DNA of 64,000 nucleotides. Origin: Batkoa obscura (lineage: Eukaryota > Entomophthoromycota > Entomophthoromycetes > Entomophthorales > Batkoaceae). The notes beneath the pieces were generated by a model that saw only the letters and a program-made list of their open reading frames with translations, did not search any database and was not told where the DNA came from. The position numbers and the translations under genes are program-made. The stretch is from the NCBI GenBank assembly GCA_030770535.1, contig JASVEC010000001.1, forward strand, positions 1,364,001 to 1,428,000. The letters are read 5' to 3'. The stretch's first letter is position 1; every line of letters starts with the position of its first letter. Shown here in pieces: positions 34,545 through 45,424 of the stretch.

Positions 34545-35584
34545 ATGGGTAATTCAATCTAAGTATCAACAAAGAAGGTGAACTAAAGAATTAACTTAGG
34601 CGCTTTATTTTCCAAAATATTATCCGGTTTATTTGGTGAAAAAGAAGCGAGAATTTTAATCTTAGGTTTAGATGGGGCAGGTAAAACTACTATGCTTTAT
34701 CGATTACAAGTAAGTTTTATAAAAAAAAGACTTGGAATTCCTTTTTATGTATATTGGTATTGATGTTGATGTTTAGTTAGGTGAAGTGGTTTCTACTATT
34801 CCAAGTAAGTTATTTGAAATTTGAACTTTTGATTGAGGATTGATGTCATTTTTTTTAGCTATTGGGTTTAATGTGGAATCGGTGACTTATAAAAATGTGA
34901 ACTTTCAAGGTAATTGATTATTCAAATTATTTTATTTTATTTATTAATTGTTTTATTTTTTAGTTTGGGATTTAGGAGGTAAAACAACAATTGATTAAGT
35001 TTTAAAAAATTAGACTAAATTTTTGTTACGTTTAAAAAAAGGTCAAACAAGCATCAGGTAATATTTTGTAGTTTATATTAATAAAAATACTTATTTTTAG
35101 ACCTTACTGGCGTTGTTATTATGCAAACACGGATGCTGTAATCTATGTAGTAGATAGCTGTGATAAAGATCGTATTAGTACAAGTAAAGAAGAGTTATTA
35201 TCAATGTTAGAGGTAAACTTATTAATTTATTTTATTGTTTATATTAAACCAATTGAAATTAGGAAGAAGATTTACAAGATGCTGTATTACTTGTATTTGC
35301 TAACAAACAAGTAAGATTATATTTATAATTTATAATTTATAATTTATAATTACAACTTATAAAAAAATAAAGGATATGCAAGGTGCAATGACCTCAGCGG
35401 AGGTATCTGAAGCATTAGGATTATCGCATTTAAAAAATCGACAATGGGCTATCTTTAAGGCATCAGCGTTAAAAGGAGAAGGGTTAGAAGAAGGGTTAGA
35501 TTGGTAATTTTAAGTAATTTATTAAATGGAGTTTCTAATTAATTATTTAGGGTGGTAAATAAGCTTCAAAAAGGAAGAAATTAA
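34545..35584 (+). CDS. ARL1: ADP-ribosylation-factor-like GTPase ARL1
   Basis: Ten exons in about 1 kb (34545-34548, 34600-34709, 34777-34804, 34859-34909, 34964-34978, 35042-35057, 35101-35212, 35263-35310, 35373-35503, 35551-35584) sum to 182 residues, the exact family size. It begins [20 protein letters not shown], with the Gly2 used for myristoylation. GTP-binding motifs are GLDGAGKTT (P-loop), TIGFNVESV (switch I), [17 protein letters not shown] (switch II), ANKQDMQGA (NKxD) and ASALKGEG (SAL). ARL1 cycles on trans-Golgi membranes and recruits golgins and Arf-GEFs. The [20 protein letters not shown] start favours ARL1 over ARF1. The first coding exon is only 4 bp, and two internal exons are 15 and 16 bp. 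Confidence 0.96.
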
Positions 35585-35759
35585 TTTAACACAAAAGAAT
35601 TTATAAAATTCTAAAATCATTTCTATTCATTTTTTCTATTAAATAGTTTTTCATTTTCTTTTATTAGAAATAAATTGTTTTTTTAAATCAATTTAAAATA
35701 AATAAATAAAATAAAAATAAAAATAAAAATAAAATAGAGCAATAAATTAATGATATTTA

Positions 35760-37010
35760 TTAATTAATAATGAAAATACTCATCATACATGATAAAATAA
35801 TAAAAACATTTGCTGAATTCATTAAAGAAAATGAATTGCTATTGCCAGAATTGTTATCTTTACTACTATTACTTTTACTATTAGTATTGGAACTTTTATC
35901 CTTCTTATTACCATCTTGATCAAAGTATTTATATTCTGGATTACATTTGATTTCCAAATTTTCAATAGTAGCACTAAAATAACCTTTAGTTTTTATATCT
36001 TCAGAATCCCAATTAATGTCGCCACCAGCCCATTGTTTGGTCCCATCAGCCATTGAAGCACCATTCCATAAACTAAAATATACATTATTAATATTTATAC
36101 GTTAATTTTATAATATAAATACCCAAATTCAATCCTTGAAGGTGTAGAGGGGAAAGAAAATTTATCATTTTTAGCTGTATCTTTCTTTTCAAGTGTACGT
36201 ATTAATTGGTTATCAACATACCATCTAGTTAAAAAGTTAATATCAAAAAATTTAAATATTAATAAAATACACATACTTAATATAATTTGGAGTCCATTCA
36301 ATAGTATAAGTATGAGTATTTTGAGAAGTATCTGAAGAAACTTTGGATTTACCACCATTAACATAATCTGCTTGACTACGATAAAATACATTAGTTTGTA
36401 CTTCTTCCATCTCACTACCTACCCATTCAAAATCAATTTCATCTTTAACTTTAGACATTGTCTATATGTAAAAAATTAATTATTAATTATTAAAAAGATA
36501 ATGATTAATAAGACTTACAATGAGAGAAGTAACTACTCCACCAGTTCTACCAGTTTTTAATTGAGCTGTTAAATTACCATATAAAAAGTAAGCAGTGGAT
36601 ACCATTCTAGATCCACCTTTAGAACCCTTAATCATTTTAAGCATTAACCCGTCATTTGTTAATTCAGTTTGACCATCAGTAAAAAAATCTACTTGATCCA
36701 TATTAGCTTGTTTATTCAATTTAAATACAGCTAACTCTTGGATTCTATCCTTTTTATCTGGACTTATATTTTTAAATTCAAATTTTTGATCATTACACGT
36801 ATCTTCATTGAGACAGGAATCAGTACTGAATGAGTTGGCTGGTACACAGTCCAATGTACAGGCTACTGAATCCGAACCACAGAAACCTAACTCATTGCAG
36901 CACGGTGCTGACTCGGGACATTTTTGACCAGCCGTGCATCGAATTGATGCAGTTTGAGCAGTTATTATAGTCAAATTAATCACAGAGACTATTAATTGTT
37001 TGATATTCAT
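35760..37010 (-). CDS. Crh-type GH16 transglycosylase with CBM18
   Basis: Four exons (37010-36519, 36461-36277, 36224-36123, 36072-35760) give 363 residues. A signal peptide is followed by a Cys-rich chitin-binding CBM18 module at about 25-66 (CTAGQKCPESAPCCNELGFC). The GH16 domain follows, with catalytic DEIDFEWVG (nucleophile and acid/base Glu in the ExDxE pattern). A Ser/Asn-rich spacer leads to a terminal hydrophobic segment (NVFIILSCMMSIFIIN), a likely GPI-anchor signal with Asn/Ser candidates before it. The layout matches Crh1/Utr2 enzymes, which join chitin to beta-1,6- or beta-1,3-glucan at the cell surface. It converges on ARL1 (175 bp between stops). Confidence 0.93.
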
Positions 37011-37287
37011 ATTAATATTGTTATATTAGATTTTAATCTAGAAATACTAGCTTAAAATATTAGTTGGAATAATTTTTTTATAAAATTTTTCTTAAAGTGG
37101 TTTTATTCTTTAATAGATTGAATGTTTTAATTTGACACTTTTAAAAATTAATTTTGTGAGGTATTACTTCCATTTTGAGATTAATTAACACGTTTTTTTT
37201 TGAACATAAATGCCAGTGAATTTATATAAAATAAAAAATAAAAATTTTATATGAAATAAAAATAATAAATATTAACAATACAATTAT

Positions 37288-38773
37288 TTATTCACATCCA
37301 AAATCTTTTAATGTATTAGCAATACGATCAATACCATCAAGTACTAAATCTAAATTAGCAAAGGTATAACATAATCGAATATATGGAGCACCAGGTAAAG
37401 TAAGGTCATTATCATATTTAAAATTAATTGAATCAAAGAAAATACCAGGTACAATAATAATATGATGTTCTACTAATTTATTAAATAAAGCTTCCATAGT
37501 AGCTTTATTAACTTGATTGTTTTCATTTAATAATTTTTTTGGTAAATTTGGTTTTAACCACAAAAACATACCAGCTTTAGGCACAGAATAATTAACCATA
37601 TTACCTAATCTTTTATTAATTTGTTGAATTACTATATTACGACGAAAATAAAATTCTTTTCTGATATTAGCTATATGAATTTCATATTTTTCTTGTTTCC
37701 AAGCATCAATTAATATTTTACTTAATAAGGCTTGAGAATGACCAGATGGAAATTGAATAGATACTTCATTAATGTATTGTAATTTATCAATTATATTTTG
37801 TTGACATGTAATCCAACCTACTCTAAATCCAGGTGCTAATATTTTAGCTACAGAATCAAAGCGAATAACTCGACCATCAACATCTAAACTTAAAAAGGAA
37901 GGTAATAATGTATTATATTTAAATTCATCATGTTTCATATCAATTTCTTGTTTATCAATTAAATTAATATCTTCAGGTAATTGTAAATAATAATAAGGAT
38001 CATCTTCAATAATAAGTAAATTATATTTTTGAGCTAATTTATAAATCTTTTGTCTTCTTTGTAAACCCATAGTAGCTCCAGTTGGATTTTGACCACAAGG
38101 TACCTAATTATTATTAAATATTCTAATTCTTATTATTTTAAATATATAAAATATAACTTACAATATAAATAAATTTACAACAATTATCTGGATTATTTTG
38201 ATTCCATTCTTGTACTACTTGATCTAAAGAATCTGGAATAATACCTTGTTCATCCATTTCTAAAATTAATAATTGTAAACCAAAGCCTGAAAAGGTTTCT
38301 AAAGCAGTAGGGTAAGCCCATCTTGAGATAAGAATTGGCATATGACGTTTAAAAAACAAAACCAACATTTTATATAATGCATCAGTATTACCAGCACTTG
38401 GTATAACATTCCAATTTTTATATTTAGGTTGATGAATTAAGTTAATATGTTCATAAAAATACTTCATTAATTTTAAATTCCCTTTCCCATTACCATATTG
38501 TTGAGCTTGATTTAAACCAATACTTTCTTCCTCTTCTTTATTGATAACATATTCTTTTAAAACGTTGTCAACCGGGTCGCGGACTTTAATACTTATTTCT
38601 TCAATTGGAAAACTATCCACTCGTGGTAAACCACTAGCTAAATAAATATTCTCTTTATCCAAAGTATATTTTAATAATGATTTTAAGGGACTGATTTTAC
38701 GTGCTTTAGCTTCTTCTGTAAATAAATTACTAAAATCAATTCCTTCTTTTAAACTCATACTATCACTTAACAT
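37288..38773 (-). CDS. PLP-dependent aminotransferase, Aro8/2-aminoadipate type
   Basis: Two exons (38773-38162 and 38103-37288) give 475 residues. This is a fold-type I class I/II aminotransferase, transferring the amino group of aromatic amino acids or 2-aminoadipate to a 2-oxo acid. The N-terminus has ENIYLASGLPRVDSFP, typical of Aro8 relatives. NTDALYKMLVLFF is the PLP phosphate region, QNPTGATMGLQRRQKIYKLA the substrate loop, IIEDDPYYYLQL the Asp that binds the pyridine ring, and RFDSVAKILAPGFRVGW carries the Schiff-base Lys. YIRLCYTFANLD near the end holds the carboxylate-binding Arg. Likely roles are lysine or aromatic amino-acid metabolism in the cytosol; the exact substrate is not decidable. 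No targeting signal is seen. Confidence 0.93.
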
Positions 38774-40500
38774 AATATTAAATTATAAAATTTATAAATA
38801 TTTATAAAACTAAAATTAATATTTTTGATTTATTGATTTTTTTATACTATAAATGATATGGTGTGACTCGGTTTTATTATTCAAGTCATTGGACTATCTC
38901 AATTCAAACTTAGCCAATAATAATATAATATTCATTCTATCCTTACTTATTATTAGTAATAAATATATATTTTAATGAAATTTTAAGTCAAATATTATTT
39001 GATCCTATATGTTTACTTGACTACGTAGCATTTTTAATTAAACCTTTGATTTGTCCAACTTGAATTATTGAAGGTTTTATTTTAGTATACTAATTTGAAT
39101 TTTATATTTTTTGTATATAGTATAAATTAAATTAAATTAAAATATTTATAATTTACTTTATAATAATAATAAAATTCGTTCTATTTTCTTTATTAATATT
39201 AGGTTAATATTATTTTAACCCTTACTATTGAATATTAAGTGCAATTAAGTTTTATAAATTAAATTAAATTGAATTGAATTGAATTGCTAAGTTTTTATAT
39301 TAAAAACTTGATAATACTTGACATATTGCATAAAAAAAACTAAGGTTATATCAAGCGGTATATAATGTTCATGTATCAAGCACAGGATGTAAAGTAACTA
39401 AAAATAAAGCATAATTGTTTTTTTATAACTTATTTATTTACTTTTGTATTTATAAATGTAATGAAATTTTCAAAAATATCAAAATGAAAAAGAAAAATCG
39501 AAATTTATTAAATAAGTGAAAATTGATTAAATGAATTAATTTCATTAAAAACAAGGTACTTAATAAATAACTAATGTAATTTTATTCATTAATATAAAAC
39601 TATCATATAAATCTTAAACCGGATATGCCCCACATTCAAGAGTTGAATATTATCATAATTAATAGAGTTACTTTCTTTTTGTTCTATTTTTATAGCTTCA
39701 ATTAAATTTAAAAAAGAAAGGAGTCTCCAGAATTTAGCATACGTTCAAAAATTCTTTTTTTTAACAAGATTATTTCATTTATGCATGTTTAATTTAATTC
39801 ATATTACATTTTTGAATTTTATAATAAATTCAATAGCGGTAATAAACTCAAAATAAGATAAATCAAGAAATAAAGTTAAATAATAAAAACAAAGTTAAAT
39901 AATAGAAACTGAATATAGGGAAATATTTTTAATTGTTAACCTATTTACTGATTATTATTATTATTATTATTATTATTAAATATTACATTTAAAAACGCTA
40001 GTAACTTATAATAAATACAGTAATCGTTCACATTCTTACTACTATAATAAACATAATTTAAAATTGTTAAATTCAACTTGTGTAACTTGATGGAGAAAGT
40101 TGGGTATAATTGGCTTATTTTTAAATATTTTAAAGTTAATTGGTTTGATCCCTGGAATATCAAGGCTTAACTATAATTATATAAATGACAATAATGATTT
40201 TTTTAATTAACGTGTAATTGAAAATGTTCGGCATCGACTTGTAAGAGGATTACTAAATATAGTAATGGATTGAGTGGATCAGCTAACTGTTAGAATTGCT
40301 TATCAGCGGTTAATTGATATAATAATCTAATAGTTTAACTAAGTAGAATTAATATAGAAAAAATAAAAGTTTATATAAATGAAAAAAGTAACGAATATCA
40401 ATAAAAGTAACTAAAATTAAGAATAGTATCAACAAATTTATATATAAACCCCAAAATACAAAAAATCCAATTTTATTTTTTATAATAATACTTTTAAAAG
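38774..40500. other. Intergenic stretch, divergent promoters
   Basis: Lies between the aminotransferase start and the exo-glucanase start, with no gene. Contains a GAATT-repeat patch near 39262-39285 and an ATT microsatellite at 39951-39977 that gives a false poly-Asn frame on the minus strand. A TATA-like ATATAAACC near 40442-40450 precedes the exo-glucanase ATG by about 50 bp. Confidence 0.55.
40441..40450 (+). promoter_or_regulatory. TATA box of the exo-glucanase gene
   Basis: TATATAAACC about 50 bp before the ATG at 40501. Confidence 0.45.
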
Positions 40501-41727
40501 ATGAAATTATTTTTAATTACCTTTTATTCCTTATTTAATATTGTTAAAAGTTTTAATTATGGTGTTGATAAGATACGTGGTGTTAATTTAGGTGGTTGGT
40601 TAGTATTAGAACCTTGGATCAATCCCTCTTTATTCCGACAATTTGAAGGTCAACCTAATGGGGCCGTGGATGAATGGGAATTTTGCCAAAAATTAGGTGC
40701 TAATGAAGCTAAAAGACAATTAATTCAACATTGGGATACTTGGGTAACTGAAAATGATATATCGAAATTGGCCAGAAGCGGTATTAATCATATCCGTATA
40801 CCTATTGGTTATTGGGCTTTTGATATATCCGGCGGTGAACCTTATGTTCAAGGTCAATTACCTTATTTAACAAAAGCTATTAATTGGGCTAGACAATATA
40901 ATTTAAGAGTTATTATTGATATTCATGGTGCTCCAGGTTCTCAAAATGGGTTTGATAATTCCGGTAAAAGAGGGGATATTGGCTTCTTTAACAAAGATGA
41001 AAATATTACTAGAATGTTAAATATTATTAAATATTTAACTGATAATTATATTGGTAATGAATATGAAAGTGTTGTAGCTGCTATTGAATTAGTTAATGAA
41101 CCTGCTGGTTGGTCATTAGATATGACTAAATTACAAAAGTTTTATTTAGATGGTCATAACATTATTCGAAACAAATCTAAGAGTGTTTTAGTTAATGTTC
41201 ACGATGCTTTTAAACCCTTAAATCAATGGACTTACTTAAGAGATGACCCTCAATATTCTAATGTGTTATTAGATACTCATTATTATCAAGTATTTGAATA
41301 TGGTTTAGTTTCAATGTCTAAAGATCAACATTTAAGATTACCATGTGCAAGATATGGTGATATTGCTCAATCTAATCAGAAATTATGGACCATTGTAGGT
41401 GAATGGTCATTAGCAAGTACCGATTGTACAAAATGGTTAAATGGTTTCAATAGAGGTGCTAGATACGATGGTACTTTAGATGCAGGAAAAGGACCAGCTT
41501 GCCCTGGTTGCACATGTCGAGATAAAGATGAATTAGCTACTTATTCTCCAGAACATCGTCAATTTTTGAAAAATTTTGCTATGCAACAAATTGCTGTTTA
41601 TGAACAAGCTGGGTCTGGTTGGTTCTTTTGGAACTTTAAAGCTGAAAAATCACCTGAATGGGATTTCTTAATGGCTGTTGATCAAGGTTGGATAGACTTA
41701 CATCAACCTGTTAAACATACCTGTTAA
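40501..41727 (+). CDS. Exo-1,3-beta-glucanase, GH5_9
   Basis: An intronless 408-residue secreted enzyme that releases glucose from the non-reducing ends of beta-1,3-glucan, trimming the cell wall during growth. Signal peptide at residues 1-17; the mature part opens FNYGVDKIRGVNLGGWLVLE, the hallmark of the Exg1 family. Catalytic residues are Glu200 in IELVNEP (acid/base) and Glu301 in VGEWSLA (nucleophile). IDIHGAPGSQNGFDNSG and DTHYYQVF are conserved substrate-cleft segments. Four Cys near the C-terminus (PACPGCTCRD and the terminal C) match family disulfides. Length fits Exg1 (about 440). It lacks a GPI signal or membrane anchor, so it is probably soluble in the wall space. A TATA-like site precedes it by 50 bp. 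Confidence 0.96.
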   Translation: MKLFLITFYSLFNIVKSFNYGVDKIRGVNLGGWLVLEPWINPSLFRQFEGQPNGAVDEWEFCQKLGANEAKRQLIQHWDTWVTENDISKLARSGINHIRIPIGYWAFDISGGEPYVQGQLPYLTKAINWARQYNLRVIIDIHGAPGSQNGFDNSGKRGDIGFFNKDENITRMLNIIKYLTDNYIGNEYESVVAAIELVNEPAGWSLDMTKLQKFYLDGHNIIRNKSKSVLVNVHDAFKPLNQWTYLRDDPQYSNVLLDTHYYQVFEYGLVSMSKDQHLRLPCARYGDIAQSNQKLWTIVGEWSLASTDCTKWLNGFNRGARYDGTLDAGKGPACPGCTCRDKDELATYSPEHRQFLKNFAMQQIAVYEQAGSGWFFWNFKAEKSPEWDFLMAVDQGWIDLHQPVKHTC

Positions 41728-42444
41728 CTAGTTGGTCTAAGTAATATAATTATATTATATTATTTAGCTTCTTATTGTTTGCCATTAATTTTAATCTTTA
41801 CTTCATTCAAATTTTATTTTTATCCAAAATAAATAAATATATTTTTTTACTAAATAAATAGATTCAAAAATAATAAACTTTTATTAAATTTTTTATTTTA
41901 AAAATTAATGAAATGATAACCTATTTTATTTAACAAGGTCAATTATAACCAAGTACTAAATAACGGGCATATTTAATTTTTTCAATTGTTACAATTCATA
42001 ATTTGTAAAAATAGTTGTAGCCAATTAAATGCTATTCAAATTATTTATATTTAGTAGTTCCTATTTTTGAATAAAAAAAACTTGTACCAATTAAAATATT
42101 AAATGTCTCCTATTATTTCTCACTTGGTTGTATCAAAATTATTGTATAAATAAAGTTTAAAATCCTAGATATTCGAACGATTATTTTAATTCGATTGATA
42201 TCTACGCCTTTTCCACAAATGTATGAAAAATGGAAAATACAACAGTAATAATTAAATAATCAAACAAACATCAATAATGATAAAGATAAGTAAGTGGTTT
42301 TATTTATGTCATCATTATCTTAAAGTATCAAAATTACTTTATAAAATACAAAAAAAGGCAAATTATAAAACTGCAAAAATTCTGAATACATATTCCAATT
42401 TACTTTCGAAAATAGCAATTTTTCAGTGGCACTAAAAAAATAAT

Positions 42445-42494
42445 GGACCAAACTGGATTTTAGACCCCTTGGGGTCTAAAATCCAGTTTGATCC
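42445..42494. repeat. Near-perfect 24-bp-arm hairpin
   Basis: The left arm 42445-42468 and right arm 42471-42494 are reverse complements with one mismatch and a 2-bp loop. The arm contains CTGGATTTTAGACCCC and so is much more GC-rich than the surroundings. Confidence 0.9.
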
Positions 42495-43144
42495 GCATTT
42501 TCAATTGTTAATGAATCAATATCTAAAAAAAAAGATAAACCAGTCGCAGCCATCCCATCCTTTCATGGAAATAAAAAGTGACTACCTTATTTTAAATAAG
42601 CTAATATATTAACATTAGCATTAAAGAATAACCACCAAATAATCTTCTTGCCAGATGTAAAAAGAAAGTGTTATAAAAAAGGATCCTTTTATAATTTATT
42701 TGTAGATGAAGTCATATATAGTAAAATCACTATGCTTTTGAAAATAAGGTCTGCCTTTTCCTTTCTATAGAGAATGAGATCATTGATAGGAACATCTACA
42801 TGCCTTTACCATAAAAGGTCGATTGGCTGGAATTCTTTCTTATTGAGATAAAGTTAAGATTGATATCACTTAGTTAATAAAGTTATCACCATAGCTTGAA
42901 TATCATGTTATACTCTTTTGTAATAATTTGGTTTTTTAAATTAACAAGTGAACTTAATAGTTTAAAAAAACAGTCGTTTTCAATAAATAGGGTTTAAAGC
43001 GGTAGTTTTAATATTGTTTCATTTTTAACATTGTTATTTCTAATATTAAGCTTCACTCGTTAACTTGGAATTACCCATTTCTTTTGTAAAATAAAAAGGA
43101 CCCGGTTAATTTTAGATAATATCTTCAGTATTAATATGTAGAAG

Positions 43145-43190
43145 AGAATAAAAGTAAAAGTAAAAGTAAAAGTAAAAGTAAAAGTAAAAA
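43145..43190. repeat. AAAAGT microsatellite
   Basis: Seven AAAAGT-type hexamers inside one array unit; the next unit has only one or two at the same place, so it expanded locally. Confidence 0.9.
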
Positions 43191-44524
43191 TAACAATTTT
43201 TATTCTAGAGTAAAATAATCGCGCATTAGGTTCTAAAACATTACAAAAATACATTGTAGGTTGAAATAGTATTTTATATTTGCTAGTGAGACCATCTACA
43301 GTAACATCACCATGATTTCATCAGAAGAGACAGCTTTTTTGCTTTTATTTTCACTATAGCCATAAGATGAAAGTTGATATTATTTGATTTACGAAAAGTT
43401 GTCATTATAAAATAATATGGCTACTCTTTTGTGAACAATTTCGTTAGATTTATTATTGATAAAAGTGAGATAATTGAATAATTAATGAATAATTCTGAAA
43501 GAAATTCCCTTCGATAATAAAAACAACCCAAAGTTATAGCTACAGTTCCAGTATTATCTTATAATAACCCAACGTTATTATTTTTAACATCAAGTATTAC
43601 CCGCTAACTTCGAATTATCTGTTTCTTTTGTAAATATAATAAAGACACAATTCTCTTTCACCTTTTCAAGGTTTTTAAAAAAAAAGACCTAGTTAATTTT
43701 ATATAATTTCTTCAGTATTAATATGTAGAAGAGAATAAAAGTAAAAACTTTTTATTCTAGAGTTAAAATAAAGTATAATTAAAATATCATCTTCAATTTG
43801 ACTTCAATCGTAAAAATAAATTGAAACTGAGATCATTTTGATATCTTTACAGATATAATATCGATAGTAATATCACTATACATTTACCAGGAAAGATTAG
43901 TTAGCTTTATTTCATTCTATTGGCATGAGATAGATGCTGATATCATTTAATTTATTGAGGCTGATACCATAAATTAAACAGTATGTTTACTCTATGAATA
44001 ATTAAGCTATACTCATAATTAGCAAAAGTGGCCTCAACAATAAAAAAGTAAGTAACAGTTTTTTAAAAAAATATTCATTTTTAACAAAAAAGCTGCCAAA
44101 GGTGATAGTTTGGTAATACTTTTAATGTCAAAGCTTCAAATGATCGCCTGTTTTCTTATAAATTGTCCGGTTTCTCGTGTGAATGTCCAAAAAATATCTT
44201 GTTTATTCTAGATTACAATAATATATTACTCAAACTGTAGAACAGAATAAATGTGTCTTATTCTAGAGCAATAAAATCACATTAAATTATAAAATATCGT
44301 AATAAAATCACACATTAAACTACAAAGATCATAAATATATATTTTGAGATTTGTTAAAGCTGAGATCATCTGCGATAACATAAACTATAAGCCACATGAA
44401 AGACCAGTCTTTTCTTTATTACTTCATTCTATTAACATGGGATCAGGATTAATATCGTTCAATCTATTAAAGTTGGCAGCATAAATTAAATAGCATATTA
44501 ACTTTTTGAAATAATTTCGTTATT

Positions 44525-44625
44525 TGGGGGTGTTTTTTTTGGCTTCATTATTTTTTCCATTTTTTAAGCACTATTTGAGTGGAAAAGTTGTTAGTAAAAT
44601 TCTTAAATATAAAAATACTTCCCCA
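44525..44625 (+). mobile_element. 100-bp MITE family, full copy in tandem array
   Basis: Ends TGGGGGTG and TTCCCCA. Full left and right arms with the core AAGCACTATTTGAGTGGAAA. Flanked by TT on both sides. Confidence 0.85.
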
Positions 44626-44719
44626 TTTTATTATTTAAAAGTGGAGTTTTTTTATATTGATAAAAAGTGAATTGGTGGTTCAGAAATATGTGAGAATCTT
44701 TAAATTAAGGATTTAGATT

Positions 44720-44819
44720 TGGGGATGTATTTTTGTGTTTAAGAATTTTACTAACAATTTTTCCGCTCAAACAGTGCTTAAAAGATGGGAAAAGTGCTGA
44801 GACCAAAAAAACACCTCCA
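44720..44819 (-). mobile_element. 100-bp MITE family, inverted copy in tandem array
   Basis: Ends TGGGGATG and CACCTCCA, flanked by TT on both sides. Right arm first (TTTAAGAATTTTACTAACAA), then GGAAAAGTGCTGAGACC. Confidence 0.85.
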
Positions 44820-45325
44820 TTTTGTGTATGATAAAATCATTTAGAGTTATCGAAAATGTAACGTTTAATATTAAACTAATGCCATTTTTATACATGAAAT
44901 TACCATCCTTTATAATAAACACGTCGTTAGCTACATGTTTTCTGAAAAGAAATATTATTTGTATAAATAATAGTTATCTATTTATTATACAAATCTGAAA
45001 TAAACTCAATCTTATTTTTAGATCTGATATTCACTTATCAAATTACAAAAAAAGAATCTAAGAATAAAAAGCAAACAAGTTATTTAAAATTCAATGAAAA
45101 GCAGCTAAAAGTTATTTAAACTATAATACAATGATATCAATTAAATTAACAACAACCCTCTGCTTAACACAATAACCCGTTTATTTTGTAAAGTTACGAA
45201 TAATGTCCACATTAAAATATTAAAATATCTAGAATAAAATGCAAATAAAACTTTTTATTCCATTAGAAAAAAGCATAAATGAAAATCAGTACATTACAAT
45301 TGCAGGCTAAATCGTAAAAAATAAA

Positions 45326-45424
45326 TGAGGGTTTTTTTTAGTTTCATCATTTTTTCCATTTTTTAAGCACTGTTTGAGCGGAAAGATTGCTAGTAAAATT
45401 CTTAAACACAAAAATACATCTCCA
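45326..45424 (+). mobile_element. 100-bp MITE family, full copy in tandem array
   Basis: Ends TGAGGGTT and CATCTCCA, flanked by AA on both sides. Core AAGCACTGTTTGAGCGGAAA. Confidence 0.85.

Noticed and set aside
39945-40163. Short frame ending in poly-Asn, minus strand
   Set aside because: Produced by an ATT microsatellite and anonymous DNA; no domain or promoter.
43060-43254. Frame with Phe/Thr repeats, minus strand
   Set aside because: Created by the AAAAGT microsatellite inside the tandem array.
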